Below, piece after piece: positions 45,597-54,634 of a DNA stretch of 64,000 nucleotides. Under the pieces are notes generated by a model that saw only the letters and a program-made list of their open reading frames with translations, did not search any database and was not told where the DNA came from. The stretch is from an uncultured Lachnospiraceae bacterium (GTDB lineage: Bacteria; Bacillota; Clostridia; Lachnospirales; Lachnospiraceae). The position numbers and the translations under genes are program-made. Each line of letters begins with the position of its first letter. Position 1 is the first letter of the stretch. The DNA lies in contig CASWVG010000006.1 in NCBI GenBank assembly GCA_949472775.1, positions 42,363 through 106,362 on the forward strand, in the 5' to 3' direction.

Positions 45597-46781
45597 CTAT
45601 TTGTCAAACATTTTTCCCATAATATAATCATATTCCGGAGGATAGAATCTTCTGCATCCTCCCCACGTCTGAAAAGTCATTTCTCCAAATAGAAGTCGCC
45701 CATCCGGCATCTCATATAAATCAACTCTGACGTGTTCAAATCCTTTAGATAGTTTTTTACTTATTTCTATCATTTCCTCCAACTTCGATGGTTTAGGAGC
45801 CACAATGTCATCTTTCGGATATCCAAAGCTGAATGGCTGCATATTCCAGTCAAGATCATAAAACGCAGCTCTGCATCCAGCCCTATGGCTTCCATTGATA
45901 CACCATATGTATCTGGGTTCCCCGTGGAAGCAGAAGAACTGATAATCATAAACAGATTCTGCCAGTTCATCTAAGTATTCCTCGCAGATTATCCTTGGCT
46001 GTATACCTCTATACTGCAGTGAAAATCCTACATACCCATAGTTTTCCTTAAGCCATGCATTTAGTTGTTTATTCGTTTCCTCTATATTTAATTCCTTCTT
46101 ATTCTTGACCAGAATATTTCTTCCGCTTGCATTGTTAACCTTTAATACAAATTTGTCCGGCAGACTATCATAGTTTATATCTTCTGCATTTTCCCACACG
46201 CCAAATAAAGGAACCACATACTTTTCTCCAAGCTCATTTTTTATAAATTCCTTTACCAAATATTTGTCTGCCAATAAAGTACACCGCTCGTTACCCATAT
46301 AGATCTTGCTTGCATTTACCTTCTCTGTATAGGAAGTTGGATTTTCCAGATTCGGTATTTTTCCCATTCTTGCAGTGTAATAATTGGATATTTCTTCCAG
46401 CATTTCTTCTTCAGTCATATAAGGCAGCTTATCTACATCGCTTTTATAGACAGGCACTGTCTCAATATGCTCTGATTCTATTTCCAGTGAATGTAACTGC
46501 TGCTTCAGTGCTTCCTGATTTTTTTCTGACTTGGCGGATATAATATAAAGTACTTTCTCTAAATTAACTTTATATGGTTTCGAGACTCTTGTCCCATTTA
46601 CATCTGTTCCAACAAACAATTCACTGTTATCAAAGTATTCAGAAATCAATATATTATTTTCCATCAAAAAAGATTGCATATCCGTGCCTGAAGAAGCACC
46701 AACTACTACAATATAATCTGATTCTTTTGATCTTTCTAAAATATCTTTCCAGCTCTTTTTTATTTCATCTATATTTGACAT
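45597..46781 (-). CDS. TupA-like ATP-grasp protein with N-terminal Rossmann-like module
   Basis: 394 aa. Residues about 18-110 resemble the Rossmann-like modules of the operon (IVVVGASSGTDMQSFLMEN, YFDNSELFVG). Residues about 130-394 match TupA-like ATP-grasp proteins of polysaccharide clusters (ENPTSYTEKVNASKIYMG, DKFVLKVNNASGRNILVKN followed by a C-terminal RVDLYEMPDGRLLFGEMTF). ATP-grasp enzymes join carboxylates to amines or other nucleophiles, so an amide-linked substituent is plausible. The gene is clearly more AT-rich than its neighbours, hinting at separate acquisition. GGAGG precedes the start. Confidence 0.82.
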   Translation of the reverse strand: MSNIDEIKKSWKDILERSKESDYIVVVGASSGTDMQSFLMENNILISEYFDNSELFVGTDVNGTRVSKPYKVNLEKVLYIISAKSEKNQEALKQQLHSLEIESEHIETVPVYKSDVDKLPYMTEEEMLEEISNYYTARMGKIPNLENPTSYTEKVNASKIYMGNERCTLLADKYLVKEFIKNELGEKYVVPLFGVWENAEDINYDSLPDKFVLKVNNASGRNILVKNKKELNIEETNKQLNAWLKENYGYVGFSLQYRGIQPRIICEEYLDELAESVYDYQFFCFHGEPRYIWCINGSHRAGCRAAFYDLDWNMQPFSFGYPKDDIVAPKPSKLEEMIEISKKLSKGFEHVRVDLYEMPDGRLLFGEMTFQTWGGCRRFYPPEYDYIMGKMFDK

Positions 46782-46808
46782 TTTTTAAGTCCTCCCAGTT
46801 ACATCTGC

Positions 46809-48068
46809 CTATTTAATCCAGTGTTTCATCACCTTCCGATAATAGCGCATATATTTTCGATAAACTACATCGGGTGCCAGCTTCTTGATTCTTTCGGCAG
46901 CTTTCTCCTCCATCTTGCGCTTTTCTTCTTCGCTCATGTTCAGCGCAGTATTCACAGCCTGTAAGTAAGACTGCGGATTATCCCTTTCGCCCAGGAAGCC
47001 ACTGACTCCATCATCGATGAGCTGTTCAAAACTGGCTCCGTCCGTTCCGATTACAATCCTTCCCATCGCCATCGCCTCGATACAGGCGTTTGACAGATTC
47101 TCCAGTCTGGAAGGCAGCAGACATAACTGCGCATTCTGAATCAACGGATAGAGCTGTTCTCTTACCAGACAGCCCGCATAGACCACTCTGTCCGAATGCT
47201 CTCCCGCCCCCGCTTTTACCAGTTCATGCGCTTTAACCTTCCTGCCCCTTTCGTCAAACATTTCCAGATCCGCCCCTGCCAGCACGAGCAGCATATCCTT
47301 ATGGGTATCCAGCATGGTATGCGCCATCTTTGCAACGATATGCGTACCTTTGAGATACTTTAAACTGCCATAATGGATGATATATCTTTTTTCTCTCAAC
47401 AGAGAATCATAAATATCGTAATCCCAGTTTTCCCGATTCAATACAAACGGGCTTTCCAATACCGTCGGCCGTATCCTCAGGCTCTGCCTTGCGGTTTCCG
47501 CTAACAGATAACTGGGAGAAATAACATATTTTGACCTCTTCAGTGCAAAATACTCTAATCTGTGTCGTATTGAAAGCCTGTTATCTTCAAATTCGATACT
47601 CCCATTTGGCTGATTCGCACCTCCATTGCATACATTCAGAAATCCTGAAAGCCGCACAACATATGGAATCTTTTTATCTGCAAATAATGACAGTCCTCCC
47701 AGGTTACAATAATGAACCAAATCAATTTTTTCTTTTTTATCGATATGGCCGATCATCTTTCTGACTTGCCGGCTTTTATATAAATTCATAAAAAAACGTC
47801 TGATCTCATCTTTTTCCTCATCCGTCACCGATGCACCGATTCCGGCCATTCGATCAAATATGCCCCATACGGACTTGGGAATAAAAGTTTCATAAACATC
47901 AATATCCTTATCAAACATAATATTTTCTTTTTTTGTAGCTGCTAAGACAATCGATACCTTATGTCCGTTTTCCCGAAAAATTCTGGCCAGATTTGCGCTG
48001 AAACTTGCCAGCCCGCCGGAAGAATGATTGGATGACGCCAGCTCTGTCGTCACAATAGCGATATGCAT
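46809..48068 (-). CDS. Family 4 glycosyltransferase
   Basis: 419 aa from the ATG at 48068 (AGAGGTGA upstream; a longer in-frame reading overlaps the AsnB gene and adds non-family residues). It is GT-B: IAIVTTELASSNHSSGGLAS at the N-terminus, and the donor motif PSRLENLSNACIEAMAMGR followed by GTDGASFEQLIDDG. It transfers a sugar from a nucleotide donor in the cytoplasm. No accessory module. Confidence 0.9.
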   Translation of the reverse strand: MHIAIVTTELASSNHSSGGLASFSANLARIFRENGHKVSIVLAATKKENIMFDKDIDVYETFIPKSVWGIFDRMAGIGASVTDEEKDEIRRFFMNLYKSRQVRKMIGHIDKKEKIDLVHYCNLGGLSLFADKKIPYVVRLSGFLNVCNGGANQPNGSIEFEDNRLSIRHRLEYFALKRSKYVISPSYLLAETARQSLRIRPTVLESPFVLNRENWDYDIYDSLLREKRYIIHYGSLKYLKGTHIVAKMAHTMLDTHKDMLLVLAGADLEMFDERGRKVKAHELVKAGAGEHSDRVVYAGCLVREQLYPLIQNAQLCLLPSRLENLSNACIEAMAMGRIVIGTDGASFEQLIDDGVSGFLGERDNPQSYLQAVNTALNMSEEEKRKMEEKAAERIKKLAPDVVYRKYMRYYRKVMKHWIK

Positions 48069-48075
48069 CTTTGTT

Positions 48076-49962
48076 TCACCTCTTTTTCCTTTCCGCCTCA
48101 TACCACTGCTGAAATACAAAATAGGACCAACATATTCTTGAAAAATTATGTCCGCTCCATTTTCCCTGATCCCCCGCACGCAGATACTCCAAAATAAATT
48201 TCTGTGTTGTCTCCGGGTTAAAAATTCCCTGTTCCTTTAAATACCCTTCTTCCGTCCAATCCAGCAATTTCTCTCTCAGCACCCCCCGAAGCCATTTGTC
48301 CATCGGTACGCAGAATCCTTTTTTGGGTCTTTGCATAATCTCTTTCGGAATATAATCATGCGTAATATCTTTCAGTATTTTTTTGCTATCCCCATCGACC
48401 TTAAAGCTGACCGGAATGCGCATGGAAAGTTCCAGTATTTCCTTATCCAGCAGAGGACATCTGCACTCCAGCGCATATTTCATTGACGCACGGTCTACTT
48501 TTGTTAAAATGTCTTCCGGCAGATAGGTATCCATATCAAGCAGCATTCTCGTGATATCATATCTTTTTTCTCCATACTTTGATTCCATCTCGTAATAGAA
48601 ATTATTGACCGGAACGCTCAATATTCTGTTTACGGCATCTATATACGTTCTAATACCTGTCTGCGTCTTTGCTTCTTTATTTATATCATCGGTGGCGATT
48701 CTGTCTGCAATATTCATCTTTTCCCACAGCCGCATTCCTCTGATGCCCGGCACACTGCGCACACAATGAACAGCCTTTCCCCACAGAGCCTTCTTCTGCA
48801 CCTTCTGCAAAATAGAATAAATCGGATACCCGCCAAATAACTCATCTCCGCCATCGCCCGACAATACAACAGAAACACTGCGTTTCGCCAATGCAGAGAC
48901 GAGCATGGTCGGTATCTGAGAAGGATCTGCAAACGGTTCATCATAATATACCGGTATGCTCTCCAGTACCGAAAACATATCCTGCTCCGTAATATAAAGT
49001 TCCTCGTGCTCTGTACCGATATGCCGCGCAATTTGCTTTGCGTATTCTGCTTCGTTCAGCTCTTCTTCATAAAATCCTATGCTGAATGTTTTTACAGGCT
49101 CCTGCGACAATTCCTGTGCAACGGCACACACCAGAGAAGAATCATAACCTCCGCTCAGAAATGCCCCAATTGGAACATCTGCCTCCAGTCTTCTTGAAAC
49201 CGCATCTTTCAGCAGCTTTTTTAACTCGCTTTTGGCCACCTCGTAATTTTCTATTGATTCCTTTTTTTCTTCCTTATATTTCCGGGCAATATCCCAATAC
49301 TTATATTGTTTCAGACTATTTTCCCGAATTTGCAGAACACTGCCTGGCTCCAGTTTCCAGGTATTTCTATAAATCGTATCCGGCGCCGCGATATATTGCC
49401 TGTATAAATATCTCCCAACGATTTCTCTGTTCACTTCCTGCCTAAAGATCGGGCATCTGGCTATGGCTTTTAATTCCGAACCGAATACAATGTTATTTTC
49501 ATCCTGCTTATAATAATATAAGGGCTTTTTTCCGATTCTGTCCCTGATCAGATATACGGAATTGTCATATCGATCCAAAAGCGCGATCGCAAACATTCCG
49601 TTGACTTTTTCTACAAAATCGATTCCCCATTTTAGATATGCCGCAAGAATTACTTCTGTGTCACAATCGCTCTGAAATGGATAATCGTGAAGTTCCTCTT
49701 TTAGTTCTCTGAAATTATAAATCTCGCCGTTAAAAACAACACTGACTCTTTTATCCCCGGAGTGCATAGGTTGATGGCCTTTTTCAGATAGATCCATGAT
49801 TGCCAGACGCCTCTGCGCAAATCCAACACACAGATTTGTTCCCAGTTGGTATATCTCCTCACCATGATCGTCAGGGCCTCTGTGCGCCAATACACGATTC
49901 ATTTCAGCCAGATCTTTTTTCTGCATACTTTTGTTTGAAATAAATCCACATATTCCGCACAT
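48076..49962 (-). CDS. asnB: Asparagine synthase (glutamine-hydrolysing)
   Basis: 628-aa AsnB-type enzyme. The class II glutaminase domain starts at catalytic Cys2 (MCGICGF), with AHRGPDDHGEE and FNGEIYNFRELKEEL. The synthetase domain carries the PPi-loop SGGYDSSL and LSGDGGDELFGGYP. It makes ammonia from glutamine and transfers it to an adenylated carboxylate. In polysaccharide clusters such paralogues often amidate sugar acids rather than make free asparagine. The spacing (7 bp to the next GT) supports a glycan role. AAGGAG upstream. Confidence 0.9.
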   Translation of the reverse strand: MCGICGFISNKSMQKKDLAEMNRVLAHRGPDDHGEEIYQLGTNLCVGFAQRRLAIMDLSEKGHQPMHSGDKRVSVVFNGEIYNFRELKEELHDYPFQSDCDTEVILAAYLKWGIDFVEKVNGMFAIALLDRYDNSVYLIRDRIGKKPLYYYKQDENNIVFGSELKAIARCPIFRQEVNREIVGRYLYRQYIAAPDTIYRNTWKLEPGSVLQIRENSLKQYKYWDIARKYKEEKKESIENYEVAKSELKKLLKDAVSRRLEADVPIGAFLSGGYDSSLVCAVAQELSQEPVKTFSIGFYEEELNEAEYAKQIARHIGTEHEELYITEQDMFSVLESIPVYYDEPFADPSQIPTMLVSALAKRSVSVVLSGDGGDELFGGYPIYSILQKVQKKALWGKAVHCVRSVPGIRGMRLWEKMNIADRIATDDINKEAKTQTGIRTYIDAVNRILSVPVNNFYYEMESKYGEKRYDITRMLLDMDTYLPEDILTKVDRASMKYALECRCPLLDKEILELSMRIPVSFKVDGDSKKILKDITHDYIPKEIMQRPKKGFCVPMDKWLRGVLREKLLDWTEEGYLKEQGIFNPETTQKFILEYLRAGDQGKWSGHNFSRICWSYFVFQQWYEAERKKR

Positions 49963-49985
49963 ATGACCGTCTCCTTATCAAAAAC

Positions 49986-51107
49986 TCAGGATCTGCTGTC
50001 CAGATAGATCTCTTCCAGATTTTTTATCTCACATCGAATATCATATCCTGCATTTCGTATCTGCTCATCGACTTTTTTTCGACTGTATCCATCCCTGTCA
50101 TTCAAAATAGCATCAATCCACTGTGACTTATCCAGGGCGAGGAACCGTATATGATCCGTTATGCCGACCTCCTTCGTGATCTGGTCGCTGCACAGACATT
50201 TCAATCCGGCGGCCTGTGCCTCTACCAGCGCATTTGGGAGCCCCTCGAATAGAGTTGGGAAGACAAATACATCCATAGCCTGTAAATAATCTTCCACATT
50301 ATCCACTGCCCCTGCAAAAATAACTTTATTCTCTATTCCATACTGCATAACCTGATTGCGAATATCGCCTTCCAGATATCCGTCCCCGAGCAGCAGCAGT
50401 AACGCGTTTTCATCCTTTTTCTGCACTTCATAAAAGCAGTCAACCAAAAACTTATGATTTTTCTGATAGGACATCCTACCCACATTTCCAATGACATATT
50501 TATCAGAAATATTTAGTTTTCTGCGGACTTCTTCTCTTTTTTGCTCATCGTATGTATATCTGCTGATATCCAGCGCATTATGAAGAATCATGATTTTTTC
50601 TTTCGGAATCCGCGGCCCGAATAGAAAGTCTGCCGCCATATGGGAACACGCCAGAAAATGCGTCGCCATTTCTTCTGAAAATTCTTCTTTACACTTTTCA
50701 TGCACAATAACTTCTCTTGTTCTCTGCGCATCATCATATACATCTACGAAAGTGTTTCTCGCGTGCACAAGAATCATCTTGACTCCTGCTTCCTTTGCCG
50801 CCAGCTCCGCCTCGAAACTCTTCCACCAGTTTGTATTCAAATGGATGACATCATAACCGTCCTTTAGGATTTCCTGAAATTCTCTGCGAAACTGTTCCCG
50901 ATCCTGTTCCGCGTAGCAGGAAATATAATGTACTTTACAGCCTTGATCGATGATATCCTGCTCAAAATCCAGTTTTGTGCAGGCGGCAAAGTCAAACTGA
51001 AACCGTTCATGGTCTATAAACTTCCAGAATTTCATAGCACTTCTGGTAACGCCTCCATTCGTATTACGAATCGGGAAATGCAGGATTTTTATTTTTCCAT
51101 TCTCCAT
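49986..51107 (-). CDS. Family 4 glycosyltransferase
   Basis: 373-aa GT-B transferase. Features are the N-terminal ILHFPIRNTNGGVTRSAMKF, a central GNVGRMSYQKNHKFLVDCFY and the donor motif PTLFEGLPNALVEAQAAGL. It closely follows the CapM/EpsF type of capsule and exopolysaccharide transferases. GGAGG precedes the start. No accessory module. Confidence 0.9.
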   Translation of the reverse strand: MENGKIKILHFPIRNTNGGVTRSAMKFWKFIDHERFQFDFAACTKLDFEQDIIDQGCKVHYISCYAEQDREQFRREFQEILKDGYDVIHLNTNWWKSFEAELAAKEAGVKMILVHARNTFVDVYDDAQRTREVIVHEKCKEEFSEEMATHFLACSHMAADFLFGPRIPKEKIMILHNALDISRYTYDEQKREEVRRKLNISDKYVIGNVGRMSYQKNHKFLVDCFYEVQKKDENALLLLLGDGYLEGDIRNQVMQYGIENKVIFAGAVDNVEDYLQAMDVFVFPTLFEGLPNALVEAQAAGLKCLCSDQITKEVGITDHIRFLALDKSQWIDAILNDRDGYSRKKVDEQIRNAGYDIRCEIKNLEEIYLDSRS

Positions 51108-51137
51108 CGATAATTTCCTCCGCTTTCATACACAATT

Positions 51138-52379
51138 TCATCTTGCCTTTTTATCCGGTTTTCCGGCAATACTTTCTATGAAATCCACCACTCTGCCGCT
51201 CGCCATACCATCCTCAAACATCCCGATCGTTTTCATAAATTTTTCCAAGTCCGCCTCATACCGTGTCTGATCAAACATTTCAATATGCCGCAATAAACTT
51301 TTCATATCATGCGCAGCGGGAAATGGCAGTTCCTCCAATTGAAACAGCAATTCGCCTCTGTCTTTTACATACGCTGCCTCGTCTTCCACAAAAAGAAATC
51401 CGGGCTGTTTCATCAGCGCGCTTTCAAAGATGGAACTGGAATAATCCGTCAGGAACACATCTCCCGCCGCGATCAGTTCATTCATATCCGCGCACTGGCT
51501 CACGTCAATCACGCGGCCCGTCGTTTCTCCTTCGATAATGCTGTAGCTTTCTTCCGCCACCTGCGGGTGCAGCCGCAGGAATATGTACCATGTTCCGCCA
51601 AACCTTTGCTCCAGAGCATCAATCAGCTTTCCGAAATCCAAAGAACCTGTATCTGCCGTAACACTTCGTCTTCCGCTTTGACTTCCACCTCTGAAAGTAG
51701 GTGCATATAAAAGAATGGAAGTTTCCTGCGGCAAGCCATATTTCACCCTGTATTTTCTGTGCATCTGCTCCTTCCCTTGAAAAAGCACATCACATCTCGG
51801 AACACCTGTCTGTATAATGCTGCCATCATAAAGCAGGCCATCCGGCCACATTTTATTGCTCCACTCATTTCCAGACAGGACATAATCAATCATTCCCGAA
51901 TCATATTCGCTGACAATACGAGCCATCCGCGGCAGACAGTTTCCTCTATGTTTTCCGATCGGTTTAGTTCCAACGATCGCGTGCCATGTCTGGATATATA
52001 CGGTTCCCCGCCTCTTTCTCGTCCCATAGACCGTTCTCGTATTTCCAATCCAGAAAGCCGCCGTGGAAAGATGATATGCCCTGTTCCACAAAGAGTTTCT
52101 GACAGTTCTGATGAATGAAGGAAATTCCCTTTCCGGCACATCCGTCAGCCAGATTATTTCACAGGTCTCTTTTCTGCCCTGATTTCTTCTGTTGATTTCT
52201 TCCGCGATATATTTTGGACTGTCGCCGTAACCGCCCTTTCCTTCGAGTGTCCACATCACAATCTTGTGCGGATTTACCGAAAAAACACGGCACACATAAA
52301 AAGGCAGACTATAGAAAAAAGCTTTCACTTTTCTTTTCCGTATATACCACGCTTCCTGCAACACCTGTCTCCTGTTCAT
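51138..52379 (-). CDS. CDP-glycerol glycerophosphotransferase-like protein
   Basis: 413 aa, compact TagB/TagF-type transferase without a Rossmann add-on. Motifs seen: YAPTFRGGSQSG, FLRLHPQVAEES and FLTDYSSSIFESALMKQPGF. A hydrophobic N-terminal patch fits peripheral membrane association. It should add glycerol phosphate to a lipid- or glycan-linked acceptor. It overlaps the AsnB-like gene by 4 bp (ATGA). Confidence 0.9.
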   Translation of the reverse strand: MNRRQVLQEAWYIRKRKVKAFFYSLPFYVCRVFSVNPHKIVMWTLEGKGGYGDSPKYIAEEINRRNQGRKETCEIIWLTDVPEREFPSFIRTVRNSLWNRAYHLSTAAFWIGNTRTVYGTRKRRGTVYIQTWHAIVGTKPIGKHRGNCLPRMARIVSEYDSGMIDYVLSGNEWSNKMWPDGLLYDGSIIQTGVPRCDVLFQGKEQMHRKYRVKYGLPQETSILLYAPTFRGGSQSGRRSVTADTGSLDFGKLIDALEQRFGGTWYIFLRLHPQVAEESYSIIEGETTGRVIDVSQCADMNELIAAGDVFLTDYSSSIFESALMKQPGFLFVEDEAAYVKDRGELLFQLEELPFPAAHDMKSLLRHIEMFDQTRYEADLEKFMKTIGMFEDGMASGRVVDFIESIAGKPDKKAR

Positions 52380-53419
52380 GACTCATCCAGCAGATTTAAA
52401 AATCTCTCAAGACTAAATAACAATAATTTCTGTTCCCCCGTTAAGCCGTCTATACATCCAGGCAAAAATTCCTCTCTCTCCGGGCCTTTCCAATCCCGCA
52501 GCCATTCTTCTGCCGGCCTTGACATTCCTATTTTTTCCGGAATTGTCAGCATTGGATATTTTTTCCTGAACAAATCCCTGATCAAATATTTGCTTTCCCC
52601 TGCTCTCACCCTTTGTAAATCCAATGCCTCTGCCATTTTCATTCTTTCAAATGGGTCAACAAATGACAGATTTGCCAGTTTCAGTCCGTTCGTCAATGCA
52701 CCAGCAGCAGATTCTGCGTATACTTCACTGATAAACCTAATAAAATCAATCCCATTTTCTCCCACGCGGTATCTCTCATAAACCTCACTTACATCTACCG
52801 GATTTTTCAATACCTTCCTTGGATCAAGAAATGTAAAACGTTCCATCCATCCCCTGTAATCCCAGTCTTTGGAAAGAAGTTTGTCCATACCCCCAAATTC
52901 CGTATCCGCACAGTCGCCATAGACAATCGTATGAATCCCGTCTTCTGCGGCACGTCTTGCCATGACATACGCCTGTGGTTCATTCGGAATGAACGGTGAA
53001 CCGTCACGGCGCATAAGGACATCCATTGTATTCAGATAGTCCTCCCATGTAACATCTACGATAATATGCTCCAAATCATAAATCCGACAATATTCGGCCG
53101 CCCGTTCTGTTTCGTCAATCGCACTTTCAGCTACACATCTTGCCGTATAAGCTTTTGTCCCTTTCGGCATATAAGAAGCCAGAATGGCCGAATCCATGCC
53201 ACCGCTCAGAAAGAGCGCCGCTTTTGATAAATCCACACCTGCCAATATTTTTTGAATGCACTGGTCTATATCGTTAGCATTTCTGCACGGTATCTTATCC
53301 TCCTCCCGTATCTGGACATGGTCATCATGCATTACGCCCTCTTTGAACACGATCTCCGGATCCGTTACATATCGAAAAGCAAGATATGAACTCATACAAA
53401 AATTTTTATCTACCTTCAT
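52376..53419 (-). CDS. Asparagine-synthase-like ATP pyrophosphatase lacking the glutaminase domain
   Basis: 347 aa. The C-terminal synthetase half of AsnB is recognisable, with PPi-loop LSGGMDSAI (about 71-79), the conserved VYGDCADTEFGGMDKLL loop and a terminal helix region. The N-terminal glutaminase domain (starting with Cys2) is absent, so the amino donor or chemistry must differ: it could use free ammonia or another amine, or work with the full AsnB. Overlaps at both ends (4 bp each) place it firmly in the operon, directly after the cytidylyltransferase gene. Confidence 0.8.
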   Translation of the reverse strand: MKVDKNFCMSSYLAFRYVTDPEIVFKEGVMHDDHVQIREEDKIPCRNANDIDQCIQKILAGVDLSKAALFLSGGMDSAILASYMPKGTKAYTARCVAESAIDETERAAEYCRIYDLEHIIVDVTWEDYLNTMDVLMRRDGSPFIPNEPQAYVMARRAAEDGIHTIVYGDCADTEFGGMDKLLSKDWDYRGWMERFTFLDPRKVLKNPVDVSEVYERYRVGENGIDFIRFISEVYAESAAGALTNGLKLANLSFVDPFERMKMAEALDLQRVRAGESKYLIRDLFRKKYPMLTIPEKIGMSRPAEEWLRDWKGPEREEFLPGCIDGLTGEQKLLLFSLERFLNLLDES

Positions 53420-53838
53420 CTGTGGCCACCTACCTTTTCTGTAATTTTTGTCGATGAAATACCTTCCGTATACGGGAAATAGCAGACATCAATACCCATC
53501 TGCCTTAACTCCTCTTCGTATATCCTGTAATTTTCTTTCTGTTTTGCATCGCTGCCTTTAAAGAGCACGTCATAATGAAACTGTCTCCACGCAACGAGCT
53601 TATCCACTTCCGTTTCAGGAACAACCTGATCTACATATTTAATACTCTCGATAATCTTCGCCCTCTGAGAAAAAGGAATTGCCGGGAAAAACCCTTTTAG
53701 TTCGTGGGTAAGTTCGTCCGTACTCACTCCCACGATCAAAAATTCGCACTTTTCTTTCGCGCGCTGTAAGATATTCAAATGCCCAATGTGAAATAAATCG
53801 AAAACGCCCGTCGTGTATCCTACCTTATACGGTTTCAT
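53416..53838 (-). CDS. tagD: Glycerol-3-phosphate cytidylyltransferase
   Basis: 140-aa cytoplasmic enzyme, full length for TagD/GCT, making CDP-glycerol from CTP and glycerol-3-phosphate. It has GVFDLFHIGHLNIL (HxGH), FSQRAKIIESIKYVDQVVPE and the C-terminal EGISSTKI signature. The start at 53838 follows GGGGAGG. An upstream in-frame extension is excluded because it overlaps the GDPD gene. It supplies the donor for the three glycerophosphotransferase-like enzymes of the operon. Confidence 0.93.
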   Translation of the reverse strand: MKPYKVGYTTGVFDLFHIGHLNILQRAKEKCEFLIVGVSTDELTHELKGFFPAIPFSQRAKIIESIKYVDQVVPETEVDKLVAWRQFHYDVLFKGSDAKQKENYRIYEEELRQMGIDVCYFPYTEGISSTKITEKVGGHR

Positions 53839-53884
53839 ATAGAATTCCTCCCCATAAGCCGCCAGACCGCAGGAAATTTTTCTC

Positions 53885-54634
53885 TTACGGTAAATACATC
53901 TCCGGCTCATTTAAAAATACATCCGTAATTCCACGGCATTCCAACTGCCCAAAATCCAGCTTGGTTCCAGTGGGCGGCTCCGGATATAGATGTCCCGTAA
54001 ACCATGCCCGCACCGTCTGGCCTTTCAGTTCCGTCTCAGTCATATCCATCCTTTTCCAGAACGGATGCAGCGCAACAGGGCCGTTCTCCTTGCCAAATGC
54101 CCCTTTCTTTTTATAAAAACAATCCGAAACATTTGTATCCAGTATGCCGATCTCTATCTGCGGCGCCCGCTCTCTGAGCCGCTCCAGCGATCTGACGTAA
54201 AAGGACGAAAAGACCACTTCTTTCTGCAGACGCCTTTCATTTATGTAATCGAGTATTTTATCTTCCATGCCCTCATAAGACACCATGCTGTTCTTCAATT
54301 CAATATTCAGCAGCAATCCCTGCGCCATTTTATCCTGCAGGAAATCAAGCACTTCCTGAATAGAAGGAATTTGTTCCTTCTTTCCTGCGCCCGTATCGAT
54401 TTTCATCTGTCTGATCTGCCGGTATGTAAAATCTTTCACATAACCAATGCCATCCGTCGTCCTGTCCACACGTTCATCGTGTATGACAACGATTTCTCCA
54501 TCTTTCGTCATCTGGATATCCAGCTCGATTCCCGTCAGTCCCGGTATTTCTGCTGCTTTTGCAAAAGCCGTCATCGTATTCTCTGGAAATCTCTGGCTGC
54601 ATCCCCTGTGCGCCCATATTTTCATCCCATTCAC
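53885..54634 (-). CDS. Glycerophosphodiester phosphodiesterase
   Basis: 249-aa GDPD-family TIM barrel: HRGCSQRFPENTMTAF, ELDIQMTKDGEIVVIHDERV and IELKNSM carry the metal-binding and catalytic residues. It has no signal peptide, so it is cytoplasmic. It releases glycerol-3-phosphate from glycerophosphodiesters and may feed the TagD-type enzyme encoded next. The start could be the GTG at 54634 (ATGA-like overlap with the upstream gene) or the ATG at 54625. Confidence 0.88.
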   Translation of the reverse strand: MNGMKIWAHRGCSQRFPENTMTAFAKAAEIPGLTGIELDIQMTKDGEIVVIHDERVDRTTDGIGYVKDFTYRQIRQMKIDTGAGKKEQIPSIQEVLDFLQDKMAQGLLLNIELKNSMVSYEGMEDKILDYINERRLQKEVVFSSFYVRSLERLRERAPQIEIGILDTNVSDCFYKKKGAFGKENGPVALHPFWKRMDMTETELKGQTVRAWFTGHLYPEPPTGTKLDFGQLECRGITDVFLNEPEMYLP

